From Burkholderiales bacterium (GTDB lineage Bacteria > Pseudomonadota > Gammaproteobacteria > Burkholderiales > Burkholderiaceae_D): a DNA stretch of 64,000 bases. The notes under the pieces are model-generated. The model saw only the letters and a program-made list of their open reading frames with translations, had not been told where the DNA came from and searched no databases. Below are positions 27,276-36,903 of the stretch, piece by piece (within the stretch, counting starts at the first letter, position 1; every line of letters starts with the position of its first letter). Location: NCBI GenBank assembly GCA_016200895.1, contig JACQDX010000048.1, positions 57,078-121,077 on the forward strand, in the 5' to 3' direction. Position numbers and translations under genes: made by a program.

Positions 27276-27679
27276 GGTGTACTGGTTCGTAACCGGATTT
27301 GTATTATAGCGGCAGTATCTGCATGGATGTATTGCTGACGCTATGAACAACAAATACTGAACACTTGCAATAAAACTCATTTCATCCCTATTGATGAAAT
27401 GAGTTCTGGTTACGGCGCATGTGAAAGGCGTTCTTGTAACTACTATTTCTATTTTGCAATCATAAAACATGGTATAAATGTCAATGCGTCGTGACATGAA
27501 AAATACTCGTGCGCACACCAACGTTACATATGCATGTTGTCTTGGTTTATGCGCAAACCTCATGCCATTCATCGCATTTGCAGTATTTGCATTTTTTTGT
27601 CGGGCGAGTGCATTCATGTTTTGCTTACCCAGTCGCAGAATTGCGTTTTTTTCATTTGATCATTTATCGGAGGGTATAT
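27276..27679. other. 404-bp divergent intergenic region
   Basis: It holds the inverted repeat at 27374-27405 and the ribosome-binding site CGGAGGG before 27680. Overlapping open frames on both strands are extensions of the neighbouring genes, not separate proteins. Confidence 0.5.
27374..27405. repeat. palindrome AACTCATTTCATC...GATGAAATGAGTT
   Basis: Perfect 13-bp arms with a 6-nt loop (CCTATT). It shares the words CCTAT, ATGAAATGAGTTCT and flanks with the palindrome at 15530-15560. It lies between divergent genes, so it is not a simple terminator. Confidence 0.6.
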
Positions 27680-28873
27680 ATGGGACTCAAGAGACGTAAA
27701 AACATCCTGGCAAGCTGCGCAACATATCTGCTGGCGAGTGTCGCTTTGCTGGCCTCCACGTCGGCAAGCGCAGACACCTATGTCGGGGGACAAATCGTAT
27801 TTGAAGGAGCCAATGTCTATGGTGCGAGCATACTTGTCGATGGCAAGTACAAAATGTGGCATAGCGCCTGGCAAGATGGTTCGACAATAGAGGATACGAT
27901 TTATTATCGCGAATCGACAGATAACGTCAATTGGAGCGCGGCACGCATAGTGCTGACACCAAATGCATTGGCGATGGCGCTTCATCCTGGCCCTAACACA
28001 TTTTCCGGTCAGTTTATACAAGGGCAGCGATATACGATAATGACACCAGGTAGCGGGGCTTCTTCTTTTGTGTACCTCGGGGCACCCGATAATAATGCTG
28101 GAACCAGTTTTATTGCAAATCAGAGTGGTTTTACCACTGACGGTAATGCGTTCAGGAACGTGTATATTAATCACGTAACTGATCCTTCTGTTACAAGACA
28201 CGTAAATGCGGTGAATGGTCAGGTTCAGTACACCATGTTTTTTACGGTCTGTGTACCGAATACCTGTCACGTACAAACCGGTAACGAAATATGGTCTGCA
28301 GTATCGAACAACGGGATAGACTGGCTTTATCCCAAACCTGTCATTTCTGGCCCTGTCGTTGCTGCTTCCGAACCTTCAGCAATCATTGACCCGCAACCAG
28401 ACGGCACTTTTTGGAAAGTCTATTTCGATGACAGGAATGATCCGGAGAAAGGTAAGGTCAAGCTGGTGACAGTCAATGGGAACCGCGACGCGACAGCAAC
28501 GGATTACCAGACAGTTTTTAATTTCCCCGGCGCTACTGTTGCCAATCCCGAGGTGCGCTATTTCAACAATCAGTGGCATTTGTTTGCCAATGTTTATGGC
28601 TCTGCACTTGACAGCAGTGGCAATGCGTACACGACAACTGCGAACATCTACAAAGTCACCTCGTCAAATAATATGTCCTTTCCAAAGACCAATCCGCAGC
28701 TCATTGTCATGAACGCTGGCGTGCCTTACTGTGGCTCTGTCGCGCCAGGTGTGCAGGCAGCAGGGGGGAACCAGTATGATATCTATTTTGGCTTGATACC
28801 AAATAGCGCGGCCGGTCAGGCCTGCAACATGGCAGCGAACCGATATATGGTGAGATACCGATTTGCTGAATAA
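27680..28873 (+). CDS. secreted beta-propeller-like protein of unknown activity
   Basis: 397 residues; CGGAGGG precedes the ATG. Signal peptide at 1-31 (ending SASA). The mature protein has recurring strand units such as ILVDGKYKMWHSAW, IYYRESTDNVNWS, WSAVSNNGIDWLYP and WKVYFDDRNDP. These Asp/Trp repeats resemble five-bladed propellers of glycoside hydrolase families 32, 43 and 62, but the catalytic acids cannot be assigned by eye. Four Cys likely form disulfides. Probably acts on extracellular glycans or binds them. Confidence 0.7.
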   Translation: MGLKRRKNILASCATYLLASVALLASTSASADTYVGGQIVFEGANVYGASILVDGKYKMWHSAWQDGSTIEDTIYYRESTDNVNWSAARIVLTPNALAMALHPGPNTFSGQFIQGQRYTIMTPGSGASSFVYLGAPDNNAGTSFIANQSGFTTDGNAFRNVYINHVTDPSVTRHVNAVNGQVQYTMFFTVCVPNTCHVQTGNEIWSAVSNNGIDWLYPKPVISGPVVAASEPSAIIDPQPDGTFWKVYFDDRNDPEKGKVKLVTVNGNRDATATDYQTVFNFPGATVANPEVRYFNNQWHLFANVYGSALDSSGNAYTTTANIYKVTSSNNMSFPKTNPQLIVMNAGVPYCGSVAPGVQAAGGNQYDIYFGLIPNSAAGQACNMAANRYMVRYRFAE

Positions 28874-29116
28874 GCTGTCAAACGCACATGAGAGGCGCTG
28901 TTGATGTCACTCATGTGCATTTAAACGTAAGCAGAGATTGGTCGCCAGATGCTGATTGTATTGCATAAGGAAATCACAAAGCTCTTGGCAAAGGCAGAAT
29001 AACTGGATCAGTACTGACACTTGCTATGCGATCTTGAGGTGTCATTCATATTATGATGTTACGCTATTCAATTTTATCCTGTGCCGCGTGATTGTTTAAA
29101 ACGCGGCTTGCCACCC

Positions 29117-30058
29117 ATGTCCGAACTCGTCATCCTCACCACCTACTTCAACCCCTGTCGCTATGCCTCACGCAGGCGTAATTATGATGTCTTCATGCAG
29201 GGCATTAGGGCTGCTGGCGTGACTTGTATTACAGTGGAGTGTGCCTTTGGCGATGCTGAATTTGAATTGCCAGCGGCTGTGGATGTCTTGCAACTGCGCT
29301 CCGCCACTTTGCTTTGGCAAAAGGAAAGGCTGCTGAACCTGGCGGCTTCATGGCTGCCAGCCAGTTGCCGCTATGTGGCCTGGCTGGATTGCGACATTGT
29401 GTTTGAGAACAAGCACTGGGCCAAAGAACTGGTGATGGTGTTGCAGCACCACCCGGTGGCGCAAGTGTGGGAAAGTTGTTTGCGTCTGCAGCAGGATGGC
29501 AGTGCTGGAGTGACGCCTGACCGGATTAACTCTTTCGCTGCTGTCATGCAGGCACAGCCAGCGACCCTGCATGCCGGGCGTTATGATACGCACGGGCATA
29601 CTGGCTATGGCTGGGCCATGCGGCGCAAGCTGTTTGACAGCGTTGGGTTATACGAGGCGGCAATATCGGGTAGCGCTGACCATTTCATGGCACATGCAAT
29701 TTATGGCGACTATAATTTTTGCATACAAAATGCCCTGAAACATGATCATGCCCAGATCGCCCATCTGCAAGCCTGGGGCCAGCGCTTTTATGAGCAGGTG
29801 CAAGGTGGGCTGGGCGTGGTGCGTGGTGAAATACGTCACCTGTGGCATGGCGAAGCACAGCACCGGCGCTATTTTTTGCGCATGCATGAAATCACCGATC
29901 TTGGTTTTGATCCCTGGACCGATTTGAGTGTGCGTGCCGGTCAGCCGCTGGAGTGGCATGCAGATATGCGCAAACCCGGTTTGCGCCAGTATTTTGTCGA
30001 TTATTTTCAATCCCGCCGCGAAGACGGCGAAGTCCATCATGAGGTAGCCCATGCCTGA
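29117..30058 (+). CDS. glycosyltransferase, GT-A fold
   Basis: 313 residues from the ATG at 29117 (a GTG at 29081 is an alternative). N-terminal strand LVILTTYFNPCRYASRRRNYDVFMQGI, then YVAWLDCDIVFEN, which contains the DxD sugar-nucleotide/metal site, and HTGYGWAMRRKLFDSVGLYE, a typical acceptor-side motif. No membrane span, so cytoplasmic. Its last 8 bases overlap the next gene, showing translational coupling. Donor and acceptor unknown. Confidence 0.8.
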   Translation: MSELVILTTYFNPCRYASRRRNYDVFMQGIRAAGVTCITVECAFGDAEFELPAAVDVLQLRSATLLWQKERLLNLAASWLPASCRYVAWLDCDIVFENKHWAKELVMVLQHHPVAQVWESCLRLQQDGSAGVTPDRINSFAAVMQAQPATLHAGRYDTHGHTGYGWAMRRKLFDSVGLYEAAISGSADHFMAHAIYGDYNFCIQNALKHDHAQIAHLQAWGQRFYEQVQGGLGVVRGEIRHLWHGEAQHRRYFLRMHEITDLGFDPWTDLSVRAGQPLEWHADMRKPGLRQYFVDYFQSRREDGEVHHEVAHA

Positions 30059-30902
30059 CACGAACATCAGCAATTCCATGACCATAGACCCGGCACTGCC
30101 TGACATGCAACTGGCCTTGCAAGGCTTGCAGAATTCCCTGCACGCCATGCAGACCGAGATTGCACGACAAACCATTGCGCTAGAACAGTTGCAAGCAAGC
30201 AGGCGGCAATTGCTGGAAAGCCAGGTAGCGCGCTTGTTGCCAGATTTTTCTGGCGATACCCTGGATGCCCTGGTGCTGGCTTGCCCTGGTTTTGTGGATG
30301 ACATGGTACGCGCCACGTTCAGGGAAAACCGCAAGATAGTCGGCCTGTTTGCCCGCCCTGGCGCAGCGACTGCACTGACGACCTTGAAAATACGCCTGGC
30401 CTTTTTCCTGGATACGCAGAAGGGTACAGATCTGCGCAATGTGGATGACGAGATTGCCAGCGCCAATGAAGAGAGGCACCAGTTGGAAAAGCTGCGCTAT
30501 GAAACCCAGGCAGCCATCAAAACGCTGGAGAAATACCAGGCCAGCGGGCAGGCTGTTCCGGCTGAGGTACAAGCCTATATCCACCAACTGGCAGAACGGG
30601 CACGACAGATTGCAGCAAGGCAGGTGGGTGGGCCGGCTGACAATAGCAGTACCGAATACGATAACAGCAGCTATGATAGTTATAACAGCAATGCGGCTTT
30701 TCCCTGGCTGTACTTCAGTCAGGACATCAGTCACAATTTCAACCATGAACCGGCAAGCAGCCCGCAGGTTCATGAAGAAGCCCGGCACCAGCATGACGCG
30801 TCCCCAGCTCCAGCTAATTGTGCAGTGGATACGCCAAATACCTCTAATTCTGCAGACCCGCTGGCCTGTCGTACCGACGATAGCCTGGGGGCCTATTCCT
30901 GA
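30051..30902 (+). CDS. coiled-coil protein coupled to the glycosyltransferase
   Basis: 283 residues. The N-terminal third is a coiled coil (about 20-60); then a small folded region with FSGDTLDALVLACPGFVDDMVRATF; a second helix (about 145-200); and a low-complexity tail rich in Asn, Ser, Tyr, His and Pro (about 200-283). No signal peptide or membrane span. The overlap with the glycosyltransferase suggests that the two proteins work together, perhaps as scaffold or substrate. Not recognised. Confidence 0.65.
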   Translation: MPDTNISNSMTIDPALPDMQLALQGLQNSLHAMQTEIARQTIALEQLQASRRQLLESQVARLLPDFSGDTLDALVLACPGFVDDMVRATFRENRKIVGLFARPGAATALTTLKIRLAFFLDTQKGTDLRNVDDEIASANEERHQLEKLRYETQAAIKTLEKYQASGQAVPAEVQAYIHQLAERARQIAARQVGGPADNSSTEYDNSSYDSYNSNAAFPWLYFSQDISHNFNHEPASSPQVHEEARHQHDASPAPANCAVDTPNTSNSADPLACRTDDSLGAYS

Positions 30903-31040
30903 ATTGTAGAATTTAGTAAAAACAGACCTCGAATGCGTTCTGTGCAGGTCTGGAATACCACGTTTTGCCGAAATTATGATTGTCATCAATGACGCGAATG
31001 CTAATATTGTCTTTGGGATTCATTCATTATTTCGAAAGAT

Positions 31041-33770
31041 ATGTCGCCCTCCCGACTATTTCGTTTTCGTAATATCACCCTGAAAACCCGTCTGACGGTG
31101 GCGGTGGCGATTTTCTTTGTCTTGTCCCTGGTTTTGTTGTATGTGCTGGCTTCATCAGTTTTTGAAAGCGCACTGGAAAAACTCATCGTGGCAAGACAGT
31201 CCAGCTTGATAGCCAATGTCGCCAATGAAATTGACCAGAAAGTCGAGCTCAGGAAAAATGCCCTGATACGTCTGGCCAGCGACCTGGGATCTGACGATAT
31301 CGCCCCTGAAAAAATCCAGAATTTTCTGGAACGCTATCATAGTCTGGATGGTTTATTTGATAACCTGGCTGTATTTGATTTGCGGGGTGACTTGCTCGCC
31401 AATCTGGATAATCCTGAAACACGGGGACAGCTCAATGTCAGCAGCCGCGACTATTTTCAAAGAGCGCTTGAGAAAAAAAGAATCACTATTTCCGCCCCTT
31501 TAAAAAGCGGTATATCCGGGCGACCCCTGGTGGTGATTTGTGTGCCAGTCTTCGACCCTGGTGGTCATATGTTATTGGTGCTGATGGGTACCATAGAACT
31601 GACGCAAGACAGCTTCCTGGCTGATCTGGCGACTGCCAAAATAGGTGATCAGGGTTATTTCTATGTCCTGACCACGGAAGGTACGTTTGTCACGCATCCT
31701 GATCACAGGCGTATTTTGAAAAATAGCCGTGACTTGCCAGACAAGAATCAGATACCTGTCAGTGCCTTTGCTGCACTGGAAGGTAACCTGACCACCAATG
31801 ACGATAGCAAAGACGAAGCCATACTGTGTTACCGCCGCCTGAAGTCGGTTGACTGGTTGATTGCCGGGGTGTATCCCACCAGCGAAGCGTTCAGCGTCAT
31901 TACAAAAGTCAGAAGAGAAGCCGCCATGCTTGGTTTGGCCCTGCTATTGATTTTGCTGCTACTGGTCTGGTGGTTCATGTACTGGCAACTCGCACCGCTG
32001 CAAAAATTGCGCGACAAGGTCAATAATGCTGATGTCAATATGCTGGTGGTACAAGCGGATAAAAAATACCCCAGGGACGAGATTGGTGACATGGCCAAGG
32101 CATTTGATGACGCCATGATCAAGCGCAGGGATGCCGAGGCTGCCCTGACTGCCAGTGAAAAGAAATTGCGCCTGATTGCTGACAATATGTCAGCCTTTAT
32201 CGCCTATGTCGATTACCAGGAAAAATACACCTTCGTCAATAAACGCATAGAACATTTGTTTGGTTTGACAGCGCAGCAGGCTATAGGCAAGACCATCAAG
32301 CAAATTTCTACACCTGAGTTTTATCGCCACACCAAACCTTATGTGGCCCAGGTATTGAATGGTGAATGGACTTGCTTTGAACGACGTGCAGAGCGCTATG
32401 GTTATTGGGAATGGGACAGGGTGACGTATGTACCTGACTTTAATAAATCCGGCCAGGTCGATGGGTTCTTTGTACTGGTGGAAGATGTTACCGAATTCAA
32501 ACGTGTGCAAGATGATTTGATGCGCAGTGAAAAACGTGTACGCACCATTACCGACAATGTGCCTGCGATGATAGCCTATGTCGATGCCAACGAGCGCTAC
32601 CAATTCTGTAACCGCAATTATGGTTTGATCCCCGGTCTTGAACCTACGCATCTATTGGGAAAAACGGTGAGCGAGGTATTTGGCGAGCAATCCTATCTGG
32701 AATTGAAAGGCAACATGGAGCGGGCCCTGCATGGTGAAAAAGTATCCTTTGAACGCTACGCACCCGAGCGTGATATCAAGCGATATTTACAGTACGAGTA
32801 TGTACCCGATATCAATGCGGAAGGCGCAACCATGGGCTATTATTCCATGGTCATCGATATCACGGCACGCAAGGAAGCGGAGTTGAAACTGGCAGCCAGC
32901 GAAGGCTTGTTACGCACCATCGCCGATAATATCCCGGCCTTCGTCAGCCTTATCGATAGTGAAAACCGCTATCAATTTGTGAACCGTCCTTATGAAGCCT
33001 GGTTCGATCTGCCCTTGTCAGAGATACGTTGCCAACCCGTGTTATCGCTCTTGTCCGGTGCCATGCGGCAGGAGCATCACGTTCATTACAAACTGGCCAT
33101 GGCCGGTGAAAAAACTGAATTTGAAACCGAGATCACCGTGGCAGGCAAGACTGGCCATTATCATGCCACCTATGTCCCGCAATATGATGACAGCGGCAAA
33201 GTAGTAGGTGTGAATACCCTGGTCAACGATATCAGTGATGCCAAGGCCGTGGAAAGACAACTGCTGGCCCTGGCCAGGTTTGACACCCTGACCGGCCTGC
33301 CCAACCGCAACCAGATCAATGAAAGAATGGAACAGGCCAGCGCCCGCTCACAACGCACAGGCCGCTTGATGGCGATGATGTTTCTTGATGTTGACAAGTT
33401 CAAGAGCATCAACGACAGCCTGGGCCACCATGCCGGTGACCTGGTCTTGCAAGAATTTGCAAGCCGCCTCAAGCATTGCATACGCCAGACCGACCTCGCA
33501 GGCCGCCTGGCGGGCGATGAATTCGTCATCGTGCTGGAAGGCCTGAACATGCATAGCGAAGCCGATATGGTGGCCAGCAAAATCGTCCAAGCCATGACCA
33601 CGCCATTTGATATAGAGGGAAAACCGCTAATGGTGACGACCAGCATCGGTGTAGCAATTTCCTCAGAACATAACTCCAGCGCAGGCGAGATGCTCAAGAA
33701 GGCGGATGAGGCCTTGTACCTGGCCAAGAAGGCGGGGCGGAATAATTTCAAAGTACTGCAATTGGAGTGA
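31041..33770 (+). CDS. membrane diguanylate cyclase: dCache-HAMP-PAS-PAS-PAS-GGDEF
   Basis: 909 residues. Span at about 15-37, dCache sensor domain (about 40-285), second span (about 290-313), a HAMP-like linker, three PAS domains (about 370-480, 495-610, 620-735; each with a YVD, YQF or FVNR pattern) and a GGDEF domain (about 745-905). The active site reads RLAGDEFVIVLEG, and RQTD five residues upstream is an intact inhibitory site. It should make c-di-GMP in response to periplasmic and cytoplasmic cues. No EAL domain. Monocistronic. Confidence 0.93.
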   Translation: MSPSRLFRFRNITLKTRLTVAVAIFFVLSLVLLYVLASSVFESALEKLIVARQSSLIANVANEIDQKVELRKNALIRLASDLGSDDIAPEKIQNFLERYHSLDGLFDNLAVFDLRGDLLANLDNPETRGQLNVSSRDYFQRALEKKRITISAPLKSGISGRPLVVICVPVFDPGGHMLLVLMGTIELTQDSFLADLATAKIGDQGYFYVLTTEGTFVTHPDHRRILKNSRDLPDKNQIPVSAFAALEGNLTTNDDSKDEAILCYRRLKSVDWLIAGVYPTSEAFSVITKVRREAAMLGLALLLILLLLVWWFMYWQLAPLQKLRDKVNNADVNMLVVQADKKYPRDEIGDMAKAFDDAMIKRRDAEAALTASEKKLRLIADNMSAFIAYVDYQEKYTFVNKRIEHLFGLTAQQAIGKTIKQISTPEFYRHTKPYVAQVLNGEWTCFERRAERYGYWEWDRVTYVPDFNKSGQVDGFFVLVEDVTEFKRVQDDLMRSEKRVRTITDNVPAMIAYVDANERYQFCNRNYGLIPGLEPTHLLGKTVSEVFGEQSYLELKGNMERALHGEKVSFERYAPERDIKRYLQYEYVPDINAEGATMGYYSMVIDITARKEAELKLAASEGLLRTIADNIPAFVSLIDSENRYQFVNRPYEAWFDLPLSEIRCQPVLSLLSGAMRQEHHVHYKLAMAGEKTEFETEITVAGKTGHYHATYVPQYDDSGKVVGVNTLVNDISDAKAVERQLLALARFDTLTGLPNRNQINERMEQASARSQRTGRLMAMMFLDVDKFKSINDSLGHHAGDLVLQEFASRLKHCIRQTDLAGRLAGDEFVIVLEGLNMHSEADMVASKIVQAMTTPFDIEGKPLMVTTSIGVAISSEHNSSAGEMLKKADEALYLAKKAGRNNFKVLQLE

Positions 33771-33848
33771 GTGCTTTATAAATGAGGGGCAGATTTCGCT
33801 TGAATATTCACACATTCAAATGCTGACTAAACCTGTCCCCATCACTTT

Positions 33849-34748
33849 TTACTCCTTGCTCTTCAGCAGCTCAAGTATGCTGGAAAAATCCTTGCCACCG
33901 GCACCTGCCTTGCTGTGGATGCCATACAGGTTGCGCACGGCTTCACCCAGTGGGATACTTGCATTCGTACCCAGCGCCGCCTCGGTTGCCAGCCCAAGAT
34001 CCTTGAGCATCAGGTCTACCCCAAAGCCACCGGTGTAGCCGCGTGATGCGGGGGTGTTTTCCATGACGCCGGGGTAGGGGTTGTAGAGTTCCAGCGCCCA
34101 GTTGCGGCCTGAGCTTTTGTTCATGATGTCGGACAGGACTTTGGGATCAAGTCCGTTCGCCACGCCCAATGCCAGCGCTTCTGCCGTGCCTGCCATGAGT
34201 ATGCCTAGCAACATGTTATTGCAAATTTTGGCGGTTTGTCCGGCACCATGTTCGCCTGCGTAGAAGATGTTCTTGCCCATGGCATTCAGGACAGGGCGCG
34301 CACGTTCCAGATCTGTCGTGCTGCCACCAACGATGAAGGTCAGCGTGCCTGCGGCTGCACCTGCCGTGCCGCCTGAGACCGGGACATCTATCATTGCCAG
34401 CCCTCGTGCCGCTGCAGCTTGTGCAACCTTCTTGGCAGATTGCGGGGCGATGGTGCTGCAGTCTATGATCAGTGCGCCGCTGGCGATGTGGGTGAGTATG
34501 CCGTCATCGCCGAGGTAGAGGCTTTCTACATGGCGGCTGGCGGGCAGCATGCTGATGACGATGTCTGCACCTTCTATGGCTTGCCTGGCGTTGCTGGCGG
34601 CCAGTGCACCGGCGTCACTCAGTGTTTTGAGGGCAGTGGGAGAGAGGTCAAAGACGGTGAGCGGGTAGCCTGCCTTGAGCAGGTTAAGGGCCATGGGCGC
34701 GCCCATGTTGCCGAGGCCTATGAAGGCGATTTTGGATTGGTTTGACAT
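33849..34748 (-). CDS. mmsB: 3-hydroxyisobutyrate dehydrogenase
   Basis: 299 residues from the ATG at 34748 (AAGGAG upstream). It has the NAD-binding GLGNMGAPMALNLLKAG, the substrate motif PVSGGTAGAAAGTLTFIVGG, and GAGQTAKICNNMLLGILM with the catalytic Lys. It oxidises 3-hydroxyisobutyrate to methylmalonate semialdehyde, which MmsA, encoded in the same locus, then converts. It is last in the valine operon, separated from the hydrolase gene by 185 bp holding a repeat. Confidence 0.93.
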   Translation of the reverse strand: MSNQSKIAFIGLGNMGAPMALNLLKAGYPLTVFDLSPTALKTLSDAGALAASNARQAIEGADIVISMLPASRHVESLYLGDDGILTHIASGALIIDCSTIAPQSAKKVAQAAAARGLAMIDVPVSGGTAGAAAGTLTFIVGGSTTDLERARPVLNAMGKNIFYAGEHGAGQTAKICNNMLLGILMAGTAEALALGVANGLDPKVLSDIMNKSSGRNWALELYNPYPGVMENTPASRGYTGGFGVDLMLKDLGLATEAALGTNASIPLGEAVRNLYGIHSKAGAGGKDFSSILELLKSKE

Positions 34749-34805
34749 GGTGATTATCTCCTTGTTTTTGGCTCCCTCCCCTTGAATGGGAGAGGATTTA
34801 AAAAT

Positions 34806-34914
34806 TTCGTAGGTTGGGCTACGCTTCATCAGCCCAACACTCGGCCTTGAAATTACGTACGTCGCGTTTCAAACGCACAGTGTTGGGCTGGTAAACCGTA
34901 GCCCAACCTACGAA
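34806..34914. repeat. nested inverted repeat (CGTAGGTTGGGCTACG type) inside the valine operon
   Basis: Outer arms of 18 bp (34806-34823 and 34897-34914) are perfect reverse complements; inner arms AGCCCAACACT (34831-34841) and AGTGTTGGGCT (34879-34889) are also perfect. CGTAGGTTGGGCTACG-type repeats occur between genes of many proteobacteria. In the mRNA it would fold into a strong hairpin before mmsB. Confidence 0.8.
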
Positions 34915-34933
34915 TTGCAGCTTCACTCCATAC

Positions 34934-36115
34934 TTACGCGGCTCTTTTTTGCATATTTTCACTCGCACCCAAATCCCGCAAAGGATGCTGCTCTGCCGCC
35001 CAAAGACGCGCAAAATATCGCTCACTATCTTGCGGCTGCAATGCATCCAGACTACCCGGCAACCATTGCGGTTTCTGATCCTTATCTACAATCAGCGCCC
35101 GTATCCCTTCCGCAAAATCATGGCCCTGTGCGCAGGCGAGTGCCGCTATCAATTCCATGCGAAAGATTTCTGCCAATGACAAATGCTTGCTTCTTTCTTG
35201 CAAAGCATGCGCCAGCCATGCGGAAGTCGGGCTGCCTTTTTGCAGGCTGCTGATGGCTTTTTGCAGCCAGGGATGTTCCTCCTGCTGTGCCGCATCGACT
35301 GCAAGTATTTGTGCGACGATGGCTGGCAAGTCAGCGGCGCTGCACAGGCGATTGATGAGGTCGAAATTGGCACGCAAGGGGCCTGCGGTGTCGCTGGATT
35401 GCGCCGGGAAATCATGCAAGACCCGGCTGAGATGCTGATGATTCTGGTGGACTTGATTGCTCCACACTGCAGACTGCAAAGCCGCCAACACATCAGCCTT
35501 GCTGGCATGCGGCAGGGCTACGTCGGCCAGCTTCACAAACAGCGCATCACTGGCATTGATACTAGCACCCGTCAATGCCAGGAACAAACCCAGCTTGCCC
35601 GGCATGCGGTTCAAAAACCAAGTGCCGCCTACATCGGGGAACAGGCCTATGGCTATCTCAGGCATGGCGAGGCGGGATTTTTCTGTGACGACGCGGTGGC
35701 TGGCACCGGCCATCAAGCCTATGCCTCCACCCATGACGATGCCGTGGCCCCAGCATAATATGGGTTTGCGGTAGGTATGGATCTGGTAGTCGAGGCGGTA
35801 TTCCTGCTCAAAAAAATCCAGGGCATAGGCATTGCCCAGCAAGTCATCTTTTTTATCCGATGCATGATGCTCGCGCATGCTGGTGTACAGGTTTTGCAAG
35901 TCACCGCCTGCACAAAATGCCTTCTCGCCAGCGGCCTGCAAGACTACCATGGCAATGCTGCTGTCTTCATCCCAGGCTTGCAATTGCTTGCCTAGTAATT
36001 GCACCATTTCCTTGGACAGGGCATTCAGGGTTTTTTCTGAATTCAGGGTGGCCACACCTAGCTGCATGCCGTTGGTAGCAGGCAGGATGTGGAACAGGAC
36101 AGGGGAGTCGCTCAT
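34934..36115 (-). CDS. 3-hydroxyisobutyryl-CoA hydrolase (enoyl-CoA hydratase superfamily)
   Basis: 393 residues from the ATG at 36115, preceded by GGAGGAATGC and overlapping the stop of the hydratase gene by 4 bp. The long length and motifs KAFCAGGDLQNLY, GHGIVMGGGIGLMAGASHRVV, MPEIAIGLFPDVGGTWFLNRM mark the 3-hydroxyisobutyryl-CoA hydrolase branch. It releases free 3-hydroxyisobutyrate, the substrate of MmsB, in valine catabolism. Confidence 0.9.
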   Translation of the reverse strand: MSDSPVLFHILPATNGMQLGVATLNSEKTLNALSKEMVQLLGKQLQAWDEDSSIAMVVLQAAGEKAFCAGGDLQNLYTSMREHHASDKKDDLLGNAYALDFFEQEYRLDYQIHTYRKPILCWGHGIVMGGGIGLMAGASHRVVTEKSRLAMPEIAIGLFPDVGGTWFLNRMPGKLGLFLALTGASINASDALFVKLADVALPHASKADVLAALQSAVWSNQVHQNHQHLSRVLHDFPAQSSDTAGPLRANFDLINRLCSAADLPAIVAQILAVDAAQQEEHPWLQKAISSLQKGSPTSAWLAHALQERSKHLSLAEIFRMELIAALACAQGHDFAEGIRALIVDKDQKPQWLPGSLDALQPQDSERYFARLWAAEQHPLRDLGASENMQKRAA

Positions 36116-36903
36116 GCATTCCTCCACACTGGTGGGCGTTTTTCCAGAAAGGCAGTAACGCCTTCCTTCTGATCGGCGGTATCAAACAGGGCCAGGAAGG
36201 CTTCGCGTTCTTGTGGCAGCACGGTGTTCATGGGTTGCTGGCGTGCGCCCTGTATCAGTTGTTTGCATGCCTTGACGCTGCTGGGGCTTTGCTTGCCTGC
36301 CTGTTTGGCCAGCGCCAGCGCATGTTCGAGTGCGCCACCGGTGGCGACCACTTCTTCTACCAGGCCTATGCGCAAGGCGGTCGCTGCATCGACACGTTCA
36401 CCGCACAAGATCAGGCGCTTGGCCCAGCCTTCACCGACCAGCCAGGCAAGGTTTTGTGTGCCGCCAGCGCAAGGCAGCAAGCCGACTGCGGCTTCTGGCA
36501 GGGCCATTTGCGCCTGGGTTTCGGCGATGCGCAAATCACAGGCCAGCGCGCATTCCAGGCCACCGCCCATGGCATAGCCATTGATGGCGGCGATGGATAC
36601 GCCACGGAAGCGGCTCAGGGTTTCAAATGCTTCACCAAAGCGGCGTGCCATGTCGAGTGCCACGGCCTTGTCGCCATCGGCAAACAATTTCAAATCTGCT
36701 CCGGCAGAAAAGAATTTTTGGCCTGAGCCGGTGATGACGAGGCTATAGATACCTGCATCCGCATTGAGGTCATTGACAAGTTGCGTCAATGCCTGCAAAC
36801 CCGCTGCCGTCCAGGTATTGGCGGGCGGGTTGGCCAGGGTCACCAGGGCAGTGTGGCCTATGATTTCGCATTGCAGATTGGTGTAGTTGCTGTATTTGCT
36901 CAT
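36112..36903 (-). CDS. enoyl-CoA hydratase
   Basis: 263 residues of a crotonase: GSGQKFFSAGADLKLF (oxyanion-hole region), GYAMGGGLECALACDLRIAE and LPEAAVGLLPCAGGTQNLAW, with both catalytic Glu positions present. In this operon it would hydrate methacrylyl-CoA to 3-hydroxyisobutyryl-CoA. It overlaps the acyl-CoA dehydrogenase gene (4 bp) and the hydrolase gene (4 bp), a tightly coupled arrangement. Confidence 0.9.
   Translation of the reverse strand: MSKYSNYTNLQCEIIGHTALVTLANPPANTWTAAGLQALTQLVNDLNADAGIYSLVITGSGQKFFSAGADLKLFADGDKAVALDMARRFGEAFETLSRFRGVSIAAINGYAMGGGLECALACDLRIAETQAQMALPEAAVGLLPCAGGTQNLAWLVGEGWAKRLILCGERVDAATALRIGLVEEVVATGGALEHALALAKQAGKQSPSSVKACKQLIQGARQQPMNTVLPQEREAFLALFDTADQKEGVTAFLEKRPPVWRNA

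Noticed and set aside
27276..27617. Long N-terminal extension of the metallophosphoesterase
   Set aside because: The fold begins at the ATG at 27275; the extension crosses a hairpin repeat and has no protein-like features.
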